From the NCBI GenBank assembly GCA_029780675.1, contig JAKOYE010000224.1, positions 1-64,000 of the forward strand: a stretch of DNA of 64,000 nucleotides. The letters run 5' to 3'. Within the stretch, counting starts at the first letter, position 1; each line of letters starts with the position of its first letter. The DNA comes from Actinomycetes bacterium. Lineage in GTDB: Bacteria; Actinomycetota; Actinomycetes; Mycobacteriales; Mycobacteriaceae. The notes below the pieces were generated by a model, which worked only from the letters and a program-made list of their open reading frames with translations, was not told where the DNA came from and did not search any database. Positions 25,854 to 35,138 of the stretch are shown in pieces. A program made the translations under genes and the position numbers.

Positions 25854-27498
25854 CGTTGGCGACTCTGAGTTGCTGACAGTCGAGGTGATCGACGGGGTCG
25901 TGGGTGCCCACGACCACCGTGCGGTCGGGTCCGAACAGGGGACTTGGCGTCTCAAGTAGGGCCCTCAGAAATGAAGACCGATCGGAGGCGCTGAGATGTT
26001 CGGTCGGTTCGTCGAGCAGCAGGATTGGCGCGCGGCACAACAGGGTTCTGGCCAGCAGCAGCCTGCGGCGTTGGCCGGCGGATACCGCCTCCGAGCCCCC
26101 ATGAAGCACTGTGGTCAATCCATCCGGCAGCGACGCGAGCCACTCACCGAGGCCCACCAGCCGCAGAGCGTCGCCGAGCTCCTCGTCCGAGCAATCGCCT
26201 CGAGCCACCAGGAGGTTGTCCCGGACGGTCGTTGCGAACAGATGGGCGTCTTCGGCGAAATAACAAACGCGGCTTCGCAGTTCACTGTCGTTGAGTTGTC
26301 CGGCGGGGACACCGTCGATGCTGATGCCCCCGCTCAGAGGGGGTAATAGTCCGGCCAGGGTCATCAGCAGCGTTGTCTTTCCGGCACCACTGAGGCCGGT
26401 GATCGCGAGCCTGGCACCGGGCTCGAGAGTCATGGTCACCGGCGGACCGATGGCAGTGTGTTCATAGCCGGCCTGAAGCGCGTCTGCACGCAACTGCGGC
26501 ACGGCCGCCAATGAATGCGGGTGTGGATCAGGGCGCGGAGTCTCTTCGGTTGGCACCAGGTCCATCAGTCTTTTCGCCGCGATACGCGCTCTGGTCACGG
26601 CCACCGCGGCGGCGGGCAGCGCGGAGGTGGCCTCGAACGCAGACAACGGGAAGAGCATCAGAATCGCCAGGGTGGTGGGAGCGACGGTGGGCGCCACACC
26701 GATGGCGACCACGATCGCGGCGAGTGTGGCGGCCGCGACGCCGATGGTCGGTGCCGCTGCCGCCAATGCCACGGGGGAGGCAGCTCGGTCGAGTGCTGTC
26801 CCCCACATTCGTTGCTGCCGAGTCGATTCCGTGATGAGTTCGGGCAATCGTCCGGCAACTCTCAGTTCGGGAGCATGATCGAGTGCGGTCACTGCTGCGA
26901 TGTCGCGCTGTCGATGATGACGACGGGCGACCAGTTCCTGGGCGGTGGCGGCGCGCGCGGCGAGCCACGGCCCAACGACCCCGGCGATCAGCAGGCCAAT
27001 GGCGAGGACTCCGGCTACGGCTGGGGAGATGACCGCGATCAGCGCGATCGAGGCGGTGCCGAGGGCGCCTGCTACGCCGATCGGGACGAACGCCCGCGCC
27101 AGCACCTCGGAGAATGTGTCGACGTCAGATCCGACACGCGCGAGCAGGTCACCGCTGTGCAGCCGGGACGTGAGTTGGGTCGGACCGTAGGCCAGCCGGC
27201 GGTAGATCTCGGCGCGCGCGGCACCGGCCGCCCGCAGTGCCGTGTCGTGGGAGACCAGTCTTTCGAAGTAGCCCAAAACTCCCCGAGTGATCCCGAACGT
27301 TCTGACGGCGACGACGGCGACCGACAGATCGAGCACCGGTGGCATCTGCCAGGCCCGGGTGATCAGCCACGCCGAGACCGCCGCCAGCGCGAGAGCGCTG
27401 CCCAATGACAGGGAGCCGAGCACGACGGCGAGGACGAGTCGGAGCCGGCGGGGCCGCAGCAGAGGTAGCGCGACCCACAGCGGATCAGAGGAGTGCAT
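25846..27498 (-). CDS. cydC: CydC: ABC exporter subunit for cytochrome bd assembly
   Basis: The 550-residue ABC half-transporter has six N-terminal helices (VLAVVLGSLSLGSALALAAV ...) and a C-terminal ATPase: Walker A ITGLSGAGKTTLL, a degenerate signature AVSAGQRRRLLLARTLL and Walker B PILLLDEPTEHL. With CydD it forms the heterodimer that exports thiols or heme-related cargo and is needed to assemble cytochrome bd oxidase. ATG 27498 overlaps the cydD stop by 14 bp. It is the last gene of the cstB-sqr-cydABDC operon. Confidence 0.9.
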   Translation of the reverse strand: MHSSDPLWVALPLLRPRRLRLVLAVVLGSLSLGSALALAAVSAWLITRAWQMPPVLDLSVAVVAVRTFGITRGVLGYFERLVSHDTALRAAGAARAEIYRRLAYGPTQLTSRLHSGDLLARVGSDVDTFSEVLARAFVPIGVAGALGTASIALIAVISPAVAGVLAIGLLIAGVVGPWLAARAATAQELVARRHHRQRDIAAVTALDHAPELRVAGRLPELITESTRQQRMWGTALDRAASPVALAAAAPTIGVAAATLAAIVVAIGVAPTVAPTTLAILMLFPLSAFEATSALPAAAVAVTRARIAAKRLMDLVPTEETPRPDPHPHSLAAVPQLRADALQAGYEHTAIGPPVTMTLEPGARLAITGLSGAGKTTLLMTLAGLLPPLSGGISIDGVPAGQLNDSELRSRVCYFAEDAHLFATTVRDNLLVARGDCSDEELGDALRLVGLGEWLASLPDGLTTVLHGGSEAVSAGQRRRLLLARTLLCRAPILLLDEPTEHLSASDRSSFLRALLETPSPLFGPDRTVVVGTHDPVDHLDCQQLRVANVR

Positions 27499-29086
27499 TG
27501 GCCACCGATTCCACCTCGATGACCTGGTCGGCGATGGCGAGGATGCTCGGCCGGTGGGCAACCACCACCACGGTGGCCCCGGCTGCGGCGCGCGCCGAGA
27601 TGCTCTGCAGCACAGCTGCCTCCGCCGCGTCGTCCAGATGCGCGGTCGGCTCATCGAGCAATAGCAGTGGGGCCCCGGATCCGAGGACACGCGCCAGGCC
27701 GAGCCGCTGGCGCTGACCGAGCGACAAACCTTGCCCGCCCTGTCCGATCGCGCTGTCCATACCCTGCGGCAGGGTGGACAGAACCTGGTCGAACCCTGTT
27801 GTCCTGATTGTGTCGAAGTCGCTGAGGGGTCCGAAGAGATTGAGGTTCTCCTCGACGGTGCCGGGAATGATCACCGGTCGCTGGGCGAGCCAGCTCAGCT
27901 GCCTCCACCAGTTGCGGCGGGCGATATCCGTCAGTGTCACACCGTCGACCTCCACCGCGCCCTCCGTCGGCGGTATCAGACCCGCGATGACCTGGAGTGC
28001 CGTGCTCTTGCCGGCGCCGTTGGGTCCGGTCAGCACAGTCACCCGGCCTGGGGCGATGCATCCCGAAAGCCGGTACGGCGAGACACCGTCTCGCCCGGCG
28101 ACGGATACCTGCCGGAGACGGATCGTCGCTCCGGCGGTCTGGATCGTGCGGGTACCGTCCGGTGCATCCGCCTTGGAGTCGATCAGTGCAAATGCTCTGT
28201 CCGCGGCGGCCTTTCCATTCTGGGCGGCATGGAATTCGATTCCGACGCGGCGCAGCGGCCAGAATACGTCCGGCGCCAACAGCAGCACGGTCAGCCCGGT
28301 GGACAGCGCGAGTTCGCCGTCGAGCAGACGTAGTCCGATGCTGACTGCGACCATTGCCACTCCGAGCGTGGCGATCAACTCCAGAACGAGCGACGACAGG
28401 AATGCGATCCGCAAGGTCGCCATCGTCGAGCGTCGATGGGCGGCGTTCAATGCTGCGATCCGGTCTGCCGGCCCACCGACGCGGCCCAGCGCGCGCAGGG
28501 TCGGGATGCCCGCGATTAGGTCCATCAGGCGCGACTGAAGCACCGTTGTCGCCGCGAGCGCTGCCGAGGACCGCTCGGCGGTGGCCACGCCGATCAGCGC
28601 CATGAAGATCGGTATCAGCGGGAGTGCGACCAACACGATCAAAGCCGACCGGGGGTCGTTGACTGCGATCACCGTCGCGGCAGCGGGCGTCAGTAGTGCC
28701 GCCAGAAGGAGGGCTGGGAGGTAGGCGGTGAAGTACGGCCGTAGACCGTCGAGACCGCTCGCGATGAGCGTGGCGGCCTCCTCGCGTCGTGGCGCTAATT
28801 GGTTGGGCGGCAACGCGGTGACGCTGCGTAGAACCTGGCTGTTGAGATCGGCGATCACAGCACTGGCACCACTCTGGCCAAGCCGCGCCTGCAACCATTG
28901 GCCGACGGCACGCACCGCCCATAGCGCAGCCAGGATCAGCAACGACCCGCGCCACACCGCGATGGAGCGCGCCCCCGGATCGGTGATGATCCCCGCGATC
29001 ACACGACCGAGAACCGTCGCGGACGCGATCGCGCTGCCGGCGATGAGCAGTCCACAGCAGACCGCAGCGACGAGGTACCGGCGCAC
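27485..29086 (-). CDS. cydD: CydD: ABC exporter subunit for cytochrome bd assembly
   Basis: The half-transporter of about 533 residues starts with helices (YLVAAVCCGLLIAGSAIASA) and ends with an ATPase: Walker A LTGPNGAGKST, signature GLSLGQRQRLGLARVL and Walker B PLLLLDEPTAHLDD. The start is uncertain. GTG 29086 is used here, but homology seems to reach a CTG at 29143 that would overlap the cydB stop as CTGA, adding 19 residues (SRDRRGPFDPRLWR...). Its partner cydC follows with a 14-bp overlap. Confidence 0.9.
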   Translation of the reverse strand: MRRYLVAAVCCGLLIAGSAIASATVLGRVIAGIITDPGARSIAVWRGSLLILAALWAVRAVGQWLQARLGQSGASAVIADLNSQVLRSVTALPPNQLAPRREEAATLIASGLDGLRPYFTAYLPALLLAALLTPAAATVIAVNDPRSALIVLVALPLIPIFMALIGVATAERSSAALAATTVLQSRLMDLIAGIPTLRALGRVGGPADRIAALNAAHRRSTMATLRIAFLSSLVLELIATLGVAMVAVSIGLRLLDGELALSTGLTVLLLAPDVFWPLRRVGIEFHAAQNGKAAADRAFALIDSKADAPDGTRTIQTAGATIRLRQVSVAGRDGVSPYRLSGCIAPGRVTVLTGPNGAGKSTALQVIAGLIPPTEGAVEVDGVTLTDIARRNWWRQLSWLAQRPVIIPGTVEENLNLFGPLSDFDTIRTTGFDQVLSTLPQGMDSAIGQGGQGLSLGQRQRLGLARVLGSGAPLLLLDEPTAHLDDAAEAAVLQSISARAAAGATVVVVAHRPSILAIADQVIEVESVANALL

Positions 29087-29139
29087 CGGAGCCGAGACGC
29101 GCCACAGTCGGGGGTCGAAGGGACCCCGCCTGTCGCGGC

Positions 29140-30195
29140 TCAGGGCACCGGCCTCAACGACAGCCCAATGGACGACGGGATCGACTCGGCAAAGATCCGC
29201 TTGCGGAACACCCAATAGGTCCAGGCCTGGTAAGCCACAACGACCGGGGCGACGATCAGTGCCGCCCAGGTCATGACCTTCAGCGTGTAGGCCGTCGACG
29301 ATCCGTTGGCGACGGTGATGCTGTAGGACGGGTCGATCGTCGAGGGAACCAGGTTTGGATACAGCGAGCCGAACACAAGCGTGACCATCGCGGCGATCAC
29401 GACGGTGGTGAACAGGAACGCCCACCCTTCCCTGGGCCGGGAGACCGCCACCGCCGCCGCCAGTTGCGCCGCCAGACCGACGGCGACGACCACCGCGGTC
29501 CAGGGCTTTCCGTAACCCAACTGGGTCCACAGGAAGAAGACGGCGACGAGCACCGTGACGGGGATCCCAAGCATCTGCGCGCGGCGCACCGCGTCACTTC
29601 GGACGCCGCCGCCGCTCTTCAAAGCGAGGAACACCGCCCCGTGGAACAGAAACAGCGCGCAGCTGGTCAGCCCTCCCGCAAGGGTGTAGGGATTGAGCAC
29701 ATCTCTGATGGTCAGACCGACAAGATTCTTGTCCGGGCCGACTGGAAGCCCCCGCACCAGGGCGGCGAAAGCGACCCCCCACAGAATCGCCGGCACCCAG
29801 GATCCCAGCGCGATACCGACGTCGCACCAGCGTCGCCATCGCGGATCGTTGATCTTCCCGCGCCATTCGATGGCCACGACCCGGGCGATCATCGCAAGGA
29901 GGATGGCCAGCAGCGGCAGATACAAGCCGGAGAACACGGTGGCGTACCACTGCGGGAATGCGGCGAACATTGCTCCGCCTGCGGTGATCAGCCAGACCTC
30001 GTTGCCGTCCCAGACCGGGCCGATGGTGTTCAACACCGCGCGCCGGTGCGACTCCGCACTGCCGCCGGCGGCTGCAGCGCTACGACCACCCACCGGGCCC
30101 ATCAGCATCCCGACCCCGAAGTCGAAGCCCTCCAAGACGAAGAACCCGAGGAACAGTGCGGCGACGATGATGAACCAGATCTGTTGCAGCTCCAT
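29140..30195 (-). CDS. cydB: Cytochrome bd quinol oxidase subunit II
   Basis: The 351-residue, nine-helix subunit opens with MELQQIWFIIVAALFLGFFV followed by LEGFDFGVGML, typical of CydB, and contains PVWDGNEVWLI, another CydB hallmark. Subunit II supports heme binding and the oxygen/proton paths of the oxidase. The start ATG 30195 lies 38 bp after the cydA stop. It is part of the six-gene operon that starts at the cstB-like gene. Confidence 0.95.
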   Translation of the reverse strand: MELQQIWFIIVAALFLGFFVLEGFDFGVGMLMGPVGGRSAAAAGGSAESHRRAVLNTIGPVWDGNEVWLITAGGAMFAAFPQWYATVFSGLYLPLLAILLAMIARVVAIEWRGKINDPRWRRWCDVGIALGSWVPAILWGVAFAALVRGLPVGPDKNLVGLTIRDVLNPYTLAGGLTSCALFLFHGAVFLALKSGGGVRSDAVRRAQMLGIPVTVLVAVFFLWTQLGYGKPWTAVVVAVGLAAQLAAAVAVSRPREGWAFLFTTVVIAAMVTLVFGSLYPNLVPSTIDPSYSITVANGSSTAYTLKVMTWAALIVAPVVVAYQAWTYWVFRKRIFAESIPSSIGLSLRPVP

Positions 30196-30233
30196 AGTGA
30201 TGGGCTTCTTTCACATGTCTGTAGGCGAAAGGG

Positions 30234-31682
30234 TCAGTAGGCGAAGGACAGTGGCGCGACGTCGGCTTCGTGGGGAGGCTGGGGAGGCGCGGGTTCGGAG
30301 TCGTGTTCCTGCGGGCCGGCGACGACATACCTGCGCAACAGGTACATCCACACCACAGCCAAGAATGCGTAGGTGAGTGTGAACGCGATCAGCGAAATCC
30401 ATACCAGTCCGGCGCCGTGCGGCGTGACGCCCTCGCGGACAGTCAGCCGGATGAGCGGGTCACCGTCGGGATTGGGGGCGACCACCCACGGTTGGCGCCC
30501 CATCTCGGTGAAGACCCACCCGGCAGCGTTGGCGAGGAACGGCATCGGGATGGTCCAGATCGCCAAGCGCGACAGCCAGTTGTGGTCCGGAACCCGTCCA
30601 CGGCGGGTGAGCCACAGGACGGTCAGGGCGAACAGCATGGGGAGCGCCATGAAGCCGATCATCGCGCGGAACGACCAGTAGGTGACAAAGAGGTTGGGGA
30701 CATACCAGTCCGGGCCGAACCGCTGTTGGTAGGACTGCTGAAGGTCCTCCACACCTTCGAGGGTCACACCACTGAATTTGCCCTCAGCGAGGAACGGCAA
30801 CACGTAGGGGACTTCGATGACGCGGCTGATGCTGTCGCAGTTGTTGTGCGTTCCGACAGTCAGCACTGAGAACTTCGGATCAGTCTCGCTGTGACACAAC
30901 GATTCGGCGGCCGCCATTTTCATCGGCTGCTGATGGAACATCAGCTTCCCTTGAACATCGCCGGTCAGGAATATGGCAGCGCCGGCCACAAGAGCGAAGA
31001 CGCTTCCCAGCATCGCGGCGGGGCGGAACAGCGCCCCCGCGTCGGCGGTTCCCTTCGAGCGCACCATCCACCACGCTGAAACCGCGGCGACGAAGGTCCC
31101 CGCGGTCAGGAACGAGGCCGCCACCGCGTGCCAGAACGCCGCGATGGCGGTGTTGTTGGTGAAAAGTGCCCAGATGCTTTCCAACTCGGCCCGCCGGGTT
31201 GCCGGGTTGAACCGGGCTCCCACCGGATGCTGCATGAACGAGTTCGCCGCGATGATGAAGAACGCCGACAGGTTGACCCCCAGAGCGACCAGCCAGATCG
31301 AGGCGAGGTGCAGCAGCTTGGGAATGCGGTTCCAGCCGAAGATCCACAGCCCGATGAACGTGGACTCGAGGAAGAAGGCGACCAACCCCTCCATCGCCAG
31401 GGGCGCGCCGAAGACGTCGCCGACGAAACGGGAGTATTCGCTCCAGTTCATCCCGAACTGGAATTCCTGCACGATGCCCGTCGCGACGCCGATCGCGAAG
31501 TTGATCAGGAAGATCTTCCCGAAGAACCGGGTCATGCGATACCACGCCGGATTGTCGGTGACGTACCACAACGTCTGCATCGCTGCGATCAGCGGAGCAA
31601 GTCCGATCGTCAGCGGCACAAAGATGAAGTGGTACAGAGTGGTGATACCGAACTGCCAGCGCGATACGTCGACAACGTTCAT
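30234..31682 (-). CDS. cydA: Cytochrome bd quinol oxidase subunit I
   Basis: The 482-residue subunit starts VDVSRWQFGITTLYHFIFVP (His18 is the expected heme b595 ligand) and contains NTAIAAFWHAVAASFLTAG (axial heme b558 His region), VPYVLPFLAEGKF in the quinol-binding Q-loop and EMGRQPW near the end. The Q-loop is the short actinobacterial type. The oxidase passes menaquinol electrons to oxygen. Bd oxidases are known to keep working in sulfide that blocks heme-copper oxidases, which fits its position directly after a sulfide:quinone oxidoreductase gene (24-bp gap). Confidence 0.95.
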   Translation of the reverse strand: MNVVDVSRWQFGITTLYHFIFVPLTIGLAPLIAAMQTLWYVTDNPAWYRMTRFFGKIFLINFAIGVATGIVQEFQFGMNWSEYSRFVGDVFGAPLAMEGLVAFFLESTFIGLWIFGWNRIPKLLHLASIWLVALGVNLSAFFIIAANSFMQHPVGARFNPATRRAELESIWALFTNNTAIAAFWHAVAASFLTAGTFVAAVSAWWMVRSKGTADAGALFRPAAMLGSVFALVAGAAIFLTGDVQGKLMFHQQPMKMAAAESLCHSETDPKFSVLTVGTHNNCDSISRVIEVPYVLPFLAEGKFSGVTLEGVEDLQQSYQQRFGPDWYVPNLFVTYWSFRAMIGFMALPMLFALTVLWLTRRGRVPDHNWLSRLAIWTIPMPFLANAAGWVFTEMGRQPWVVAPNPDGDPLIRLTVREGVTPHGAGLVWISLIAFTLTYAFLAVVWMYLLRRYVVAGPQEHDSEPAPPQPPHEADVAPLSFAY

Positions 31683-31706
31683 GGTGAATCTCCAAACCGG
31701 AGGTTG

Positions 31707-32909
31707 TTAGGCCAAGCCTTTGAGCATGAGGTTCCAGTAGAGGAATGGCAGCCCGTACTTCTTGAGGTACCAGTACGGGCGGTGCGGCTTGGCCGGGTCC
31801 AGCAGCGGGAACGACGGCTTGAGGTTGAGGTCGTAGTCGAACTCGGCGAGCAGCATGTCGTGTGACGAGGTGACGATCGGGCACGAGGAGTACCCGTCGT
31901 AGGACCCGGTCAGCGGCCGGCCCTGGAGGTGGGCGTCGATGTTGGCCACTACCACGGGTGCCTGTTTACGCACGGCGGCACCGGTTTTCGCGTTCGGTGA
32001 TGATCCGGCGTCGCCGAGACTGAACACGTTCGGGTAGCGAACGTGCTGCAAGGTGTGCTTCTCGATCTCGACAAACCCGCTGGCATCCCCGGTCGACAGT
32101 GGGCTGGACTTGATCCAGTCGGGCGCCGACTGGCGCGGCACGACGTGGAGCATGTCATAGGGCAGCATCATGTCCGATCCGCTGGGCCCGATGCCGGTGA
32201 CCACGACTTTGCGGGAGTCGGCATCCACGGTGCGGACCTCGGACTCGGTGTGCAGGGTGATCCCGTAGCCGGCGATCACCTTGTCCAGATTGTCGGCGAT
32301 GGCCGGGATGCCGAAGATCCGCGGCCCGGGAGCGACCAGGTGGATGTCGATGTTGCGCAGCACGCCTTCGCGCCGCCAGTGGTCGGCCGCCAGATAGGCG
32401 ATCTTCTGCCCTGCGCCGGCGCACTTCACCGGGCCGGTCGGCATGGTGAACACCGCCGTGCCCGAACGCATCCTGCGGATGAAATCCCAGGTGCGAGGGG
32501 CGAGATCGAACCGGTAGTTCGACGACACCCCGTCACGGCCGAGGGTCTGCGGCAGACCCTCGGTGGCATCGAAGTCCAACTGCAGACCCGGGGCGACCAC
32601 CAGGACGTCGTAGCCGTACACCGAGCCGTCGGCACAGGTGACGGTGTTGTTGTCCGGGTCGAACGCGCTGGCCGCCTTGCGGATCCACGTCGCGGCCTTG
32701 GGCATCACCGACGCCTCCGGACGCTCGGTCGCCGCGGCGTCGGCCTGTCCGCCGCCGACCAGCGTCCACAGCGGTTGGTAGTAGTGCTTGTCCGAGGGCT
32801 CGATGACCGCGACGTCGGTGTAGCCCTTGCGCAGCAGACGCGCGGCGACGGTGATGCCCGCGGTCCCGCCGCCGACGATGAGGACCTGATGCTTGGCGGT
32901 GGTGCTCAT
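31707..32909 (-). CDS. sqr: Sulfide:quinone oxidoreductase (SQR)
   Basis: The 400-residue FAD protein has the dinucleotide motif VLIVGGGTAGITVAARLLRK, a second flavin-binding block (PNVFSLGDAGSSPNAKTGAA) and two widely spaced cysteines, Cys163 in GPVKCAGAGQK and Cys343 in GYSSCPIVTS, where type II SQRs have their redox-active pair. The C-terminus is amphipathic (YWYLKKYGLPFLYWNLMLKG), suited to membrane-surface docking. It oxidises sulfide to persulfide and reduces menaquinone. Its neighbours are the persulfide dioxygenase-like gene (21-bp gap) and cydA. Confidence 0.9.
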   Translation of the reverse strand: MSTTAKHQVLIVGGGTAGITVAARLLRKGYTDVAVIEPSDKHYYQPLWTLVGGGQADAAATERPEASVMPKAATWIRKAASAFDPDNNTVTCADGSVYGYDVLVVAPGLQLDFDATEGLPQTLGRDGVSSNYRFDLAPRTWDFIRRMRSGTAVFTMPTGPVKCAGAGQKIAYLAADHWRREGVLRNIDIHLVAPGPRIFGIPAIADNLDKVIAGYGITLHTESEVRTVDADSRKVVVTGIGPSGSDMMLPYDMLHVVPRQSAPDWIKSSPLSTGDASGFVEIEKHTLQHVRYPNVFSLGDAGSSPNAKTGAAVRKQAPVVVANIDAHLQGRPLTGSYDGYSSCPIVTSSHDMLLAEFDYDLNLKPSFPLLDPAKPHRPYWYLKKYGLPFLYWNLMLKGLA

Positions 32910-32930
32910 GATGATGCGAATTCCTCTGCC

Positions 32931-34310
32931 TTAGGCGTTCTGGGTGGCCTCGTCCCAGGCGTTGTATCCGCCCAGGAGATCGCTGACATCGTCGAAGCCG
33001 TTCTTGCGCAGCAGGCTCGCGGCCATCGAGGACCGGTAGCCACCGGCGCAGTACACCACCGTCGGGCGGTGGCGATCCAACTCGCCGAGCCGCTCGGGCA
33101 ACTGCCCCACCGGGATGTTGACGGCGTTGGCGATCATGCCCGCCTCGGCCTCACCGGGATTGCGGACGTCGACCAGCTGCAACTCCGGCACGTCGGCGAT
33201 GCGCTCGCCCAGGGCGCTGGCGGTCAGCCGGGAGGCGATCTCGACGTCGCCCTGGTTCTCGAACATCACGACGAACGGGTCTTTCAAGTAGCCGATCACC
33301 CGGTCGAACCCGATCCGGCCCAGCCGGTTCTTGCCTTCCAGTTCCCGATCGGAGTCGGTCATGAGGATGATGTCGTCCTCAGGGGTGACCACCGAACCGG
33401 CGAACTCCGCGTAGCGTCCCTCCAGCCCGATGTTCACCGCGCCCTTGAGGTGGCCCAAGGCGAACTCTTCCGGATCGCGGCCATCGACCAGCACCGCGCC
33501 TGCCTTGATCGCATCCTTGACCTCGGCGTAGGTCATCGCCGTCGGCATCGACGTCTCATCGAGCAGTTCGCGGCCCTTGCGGTTGAGGATCGCGTTGTAG
33601 ACGAAATACCCCGGAGCGGGCGGTTGCCCCTCGGTCACCAGCTCGACGAACTTCGCCTTGCTCGAGGCGCGCAACGCGTAGTTCGTCTTGCGCTGCTCAC
33701 CCATCGTCGACCACAACTCGGTCGAGAGGTTCTTGCCGCAGGCCGAGCCGGCACCGTGCGCCGGGTAGACCCGGGTTGCGTCCGGCAGCGGCATCAGTTT
33801 GTTGTGCAGCGAGTCGTACAGCTTGTCGGCCAGCTCCTCTTTGGTGAAGCCGATCGACCCGAGCAGATCGGGCCGGCCCACATCGCCGATGAACAGCGTG
33901 TCGCCGGTCATGACGCCATAGGGCTCGGTGTCGCCGGCGTGCTCGTAGACCAGCACACTCATCGACTCCGGTGTGTGGCCCGGGGTGTGGCGGAACTCCA
34001 GCTGAACGTCGCCCAGCGAGTACCGCTCGCCGTCCTCCACCGGCATGAAGTCGTATTCCGGCTTGGCCACCGAGGAGTAGACGATCTTGGCGCCGGTGGC
34101 CTCGGCCAACTCCAGATGACCCGACAGGAAGTCGGCGTGGAAGTGGGTCTCGATGACCAACTCGATGGTCATCCCGGCGGCCTCGGCGTCGGCGAGGTAC
34201 TCGCTGACATCGCGCTGCGGATCGACCACCACAGCGCGTCCGCTGCTCTCGTCACCGATCAGATACGACGCGTGTGACAGGCAATCCAGGTAGTACTGGT
34301 TGAACAACAT
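32931..34310 (-). CDS. CstB-like persulfide dioxygenase-sulfurtransferase
   Basis: The 459-residue protein has three domains. An ETHE1-like metallo-beta-lactamase domain with Fe ligands in THFHADFLSGH (H56, H58, D60), GH at 112 and TGDTLFIGDVGRPD is followed by a rhodanese-like domain lacking its Cys (ILMTDSDRELEGKN), then an active rhodanese domain with VVYCAGGYRSS (Cys421). The same order, MBL, pseudo-rhodanese, rhodanese, defines staphylococcal CstB, which converts low-molecular-weight persulfide to thiosulfate. ATG 34310 (MLFNQYYLDC) follows GAAGGGAG. It is the first gene of the operon, under two operators and a TTGACA box. Confidence 0.92.
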   Translation of the reverse strand: MLFNQYYLDCLSHASYLIGDESSGRAVVVDPQRDVSEYLADAEAAGMTIELVIETHFHADFLSGHLELAEATGAKIVYSSVAKPEYDFMPVEDGERYSLGDVQLEFRHTPGHTPESMSVLVYEHAGDTEPYGVMTGDTLFIGDVGRPDLLGSIGFTKEELADKLYDSLHNKLMPLPDATRVYPAHGAGSACGKNLSTELWSTMGEQRKTNYALRASSKAKFVELVTEGQPPAPGYFVYNAILNRKGRELLDETSMPTAMTYAEVKDAIKAGAVLVDGRDPEEFALGHLKGAVNIGLEGRYAEFAGSVVTPEDDIILMTDSDRELEGKNRLGRIGFDRVIGYLKDPFVVMFENQGDVEIASRLTASALGERIADVPELQLVDVRNPGEAEAGMIANAVNIPVGQLPERLGELDRHRPTVVYCAGGYRSSMAASLLRKNGFDDVSDLLGGYNAWDEATQNA

Positions 34311-34348
34311 GATCTGGCTCCCTTCAACTTCCGACTTCCGCCGTGGCA

Positions 34349-34401
34349 CTAGGGCAATATTCCGTTACCCCCCAGGGTATGTCAAGTACCCTGGGGGGTA
34401 T
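34349..34401 (-). promoter_or_regulatory. Double operator and promoter of the cstB-sqr-cydABDC operon
   Basis: Two palindromes, GTACCCTGGGGGGTAT (34386-34401) and TTACCCCCCAGGGTAT (34365-34380), are separated by 5 bp. On the minus strand a consensus TTGACA -35 box sits between and partly inside them, and about 17-18 bp later comes AATATT (about 34356-34361) as a possible -10. The second palindrome fills the spacer, so a bound repressor would occlude the promoter. This is the strongest-looking control site of the set. Confidence 0.7.
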
Positions 34402-34487
34402 CTGTGACCAGCCGCACGTCCAGGTGGAATTCGAATCGAGGGCAGGGCCGGCGACTCTCGCGTGAATCCGGGCTGCGCCGGCCAGGC

Positions 34488-35138
34488 TTACGAGAAGACG
34501 CTGTCGATGAACGCCTCGGTTCCCTCTTTCCACGCGACCACGAAGTTGCCGACATCGTCGCGGCTGATAGCCAGCCCTGGGCAAAACCAGTTCCCACCGT
34601 CGGCGGTGAAGAAGTGTGGCGAGCCGATGACGCCCCGGCCTTGGCCCTCTTCCCAGTCCGCGCGAACCGCTGCCGACGCGGCCTCGCCGTCGAGAGGCGT
34701 GAGGCCGAATCGGTCGGCAATCCTGTCGACGACCGCTGCCTCCCCGACATCCAGGCCGTCTTCGAACACCGCGTCGCGTACGGCGATCCCGACCTGCTCG
34801 ATCAGTACGGGGTCACCGGTGCGGTCAGCGGCGGCCGTCAACGCGAATGCGGTCATCGAGGTCTTCGGGAAGGACTCAACGGAGAACCCGGCGAAGAGGT
34901 CGGGTCGCACGGATGCGCGCAATGCGCTGACTTCCGCGCGGACGTGCCCGGGGTCGAGTGGCTTGCCGTTGACCACTTCCAGTGGCCATGCCCTGATACG
35001 AAGGCGCGGCTGGGTGAGCCCCCGCTCAGTGCGTCGGTCGACCAGCGTGCGAAGTCCGACGTGCGTGAACGGGCAGAGGATGTCGGCGAAGACCTCGACA
35101 GTCGCCGAGCCGGCGCCGGGTTGATCTGTGCTGCTCAT
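34488..35138 (-). CDS. DsbA/FrnE-like thioredoxin-fold protein with a single active-site Cys
   Basis: The 216-residue protein has a DsbA fold: VEVFADILCPFTHVGLRTL at the start, a helical insert, and GVIGSPHFFTADGGNWFCPG with the cis-proline (SPH). The active site reads CPFT, so only one Cys is present and it cannot form a classical CxxC disulfide. FrnE and HCCA-isomerase-like proteins share this. It may handle glutathione-like (mycothiol) adducts or persulfides. No signal peptide is seen, so it is cytoplasmic. Its ATG overlaps the stop of the AhpD-like gene by 4 bp. Confidence 0.8.
   Translation of the reverse strand: MSSTDQPGAGSATVEVFADILCPFTHVGLRTLVDRRTERGLTQPRLRIRAWPLEVVNGKPLDPGHVRAEVSALRASVRPDLFAGFSVESFPKTSMTAFALTAAADRTGDPVLIEQVGIAVRDAVFEDGLDVGEAAVVDRIADRFGLTPLDGEAASAAVRADWEEGQGRGVIGSPHFFTADGGNWFCPGLAISRDDVGNFVVAWKEGTEAFIDSVFS

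Noticed and set aside
32043..34277. 744-codon open frame on the plus strand
   Set aside because: It lies antisense to sqr and the cstB-like gene; the composition is typical of high-GC shadow frames and no domain is recognisable.
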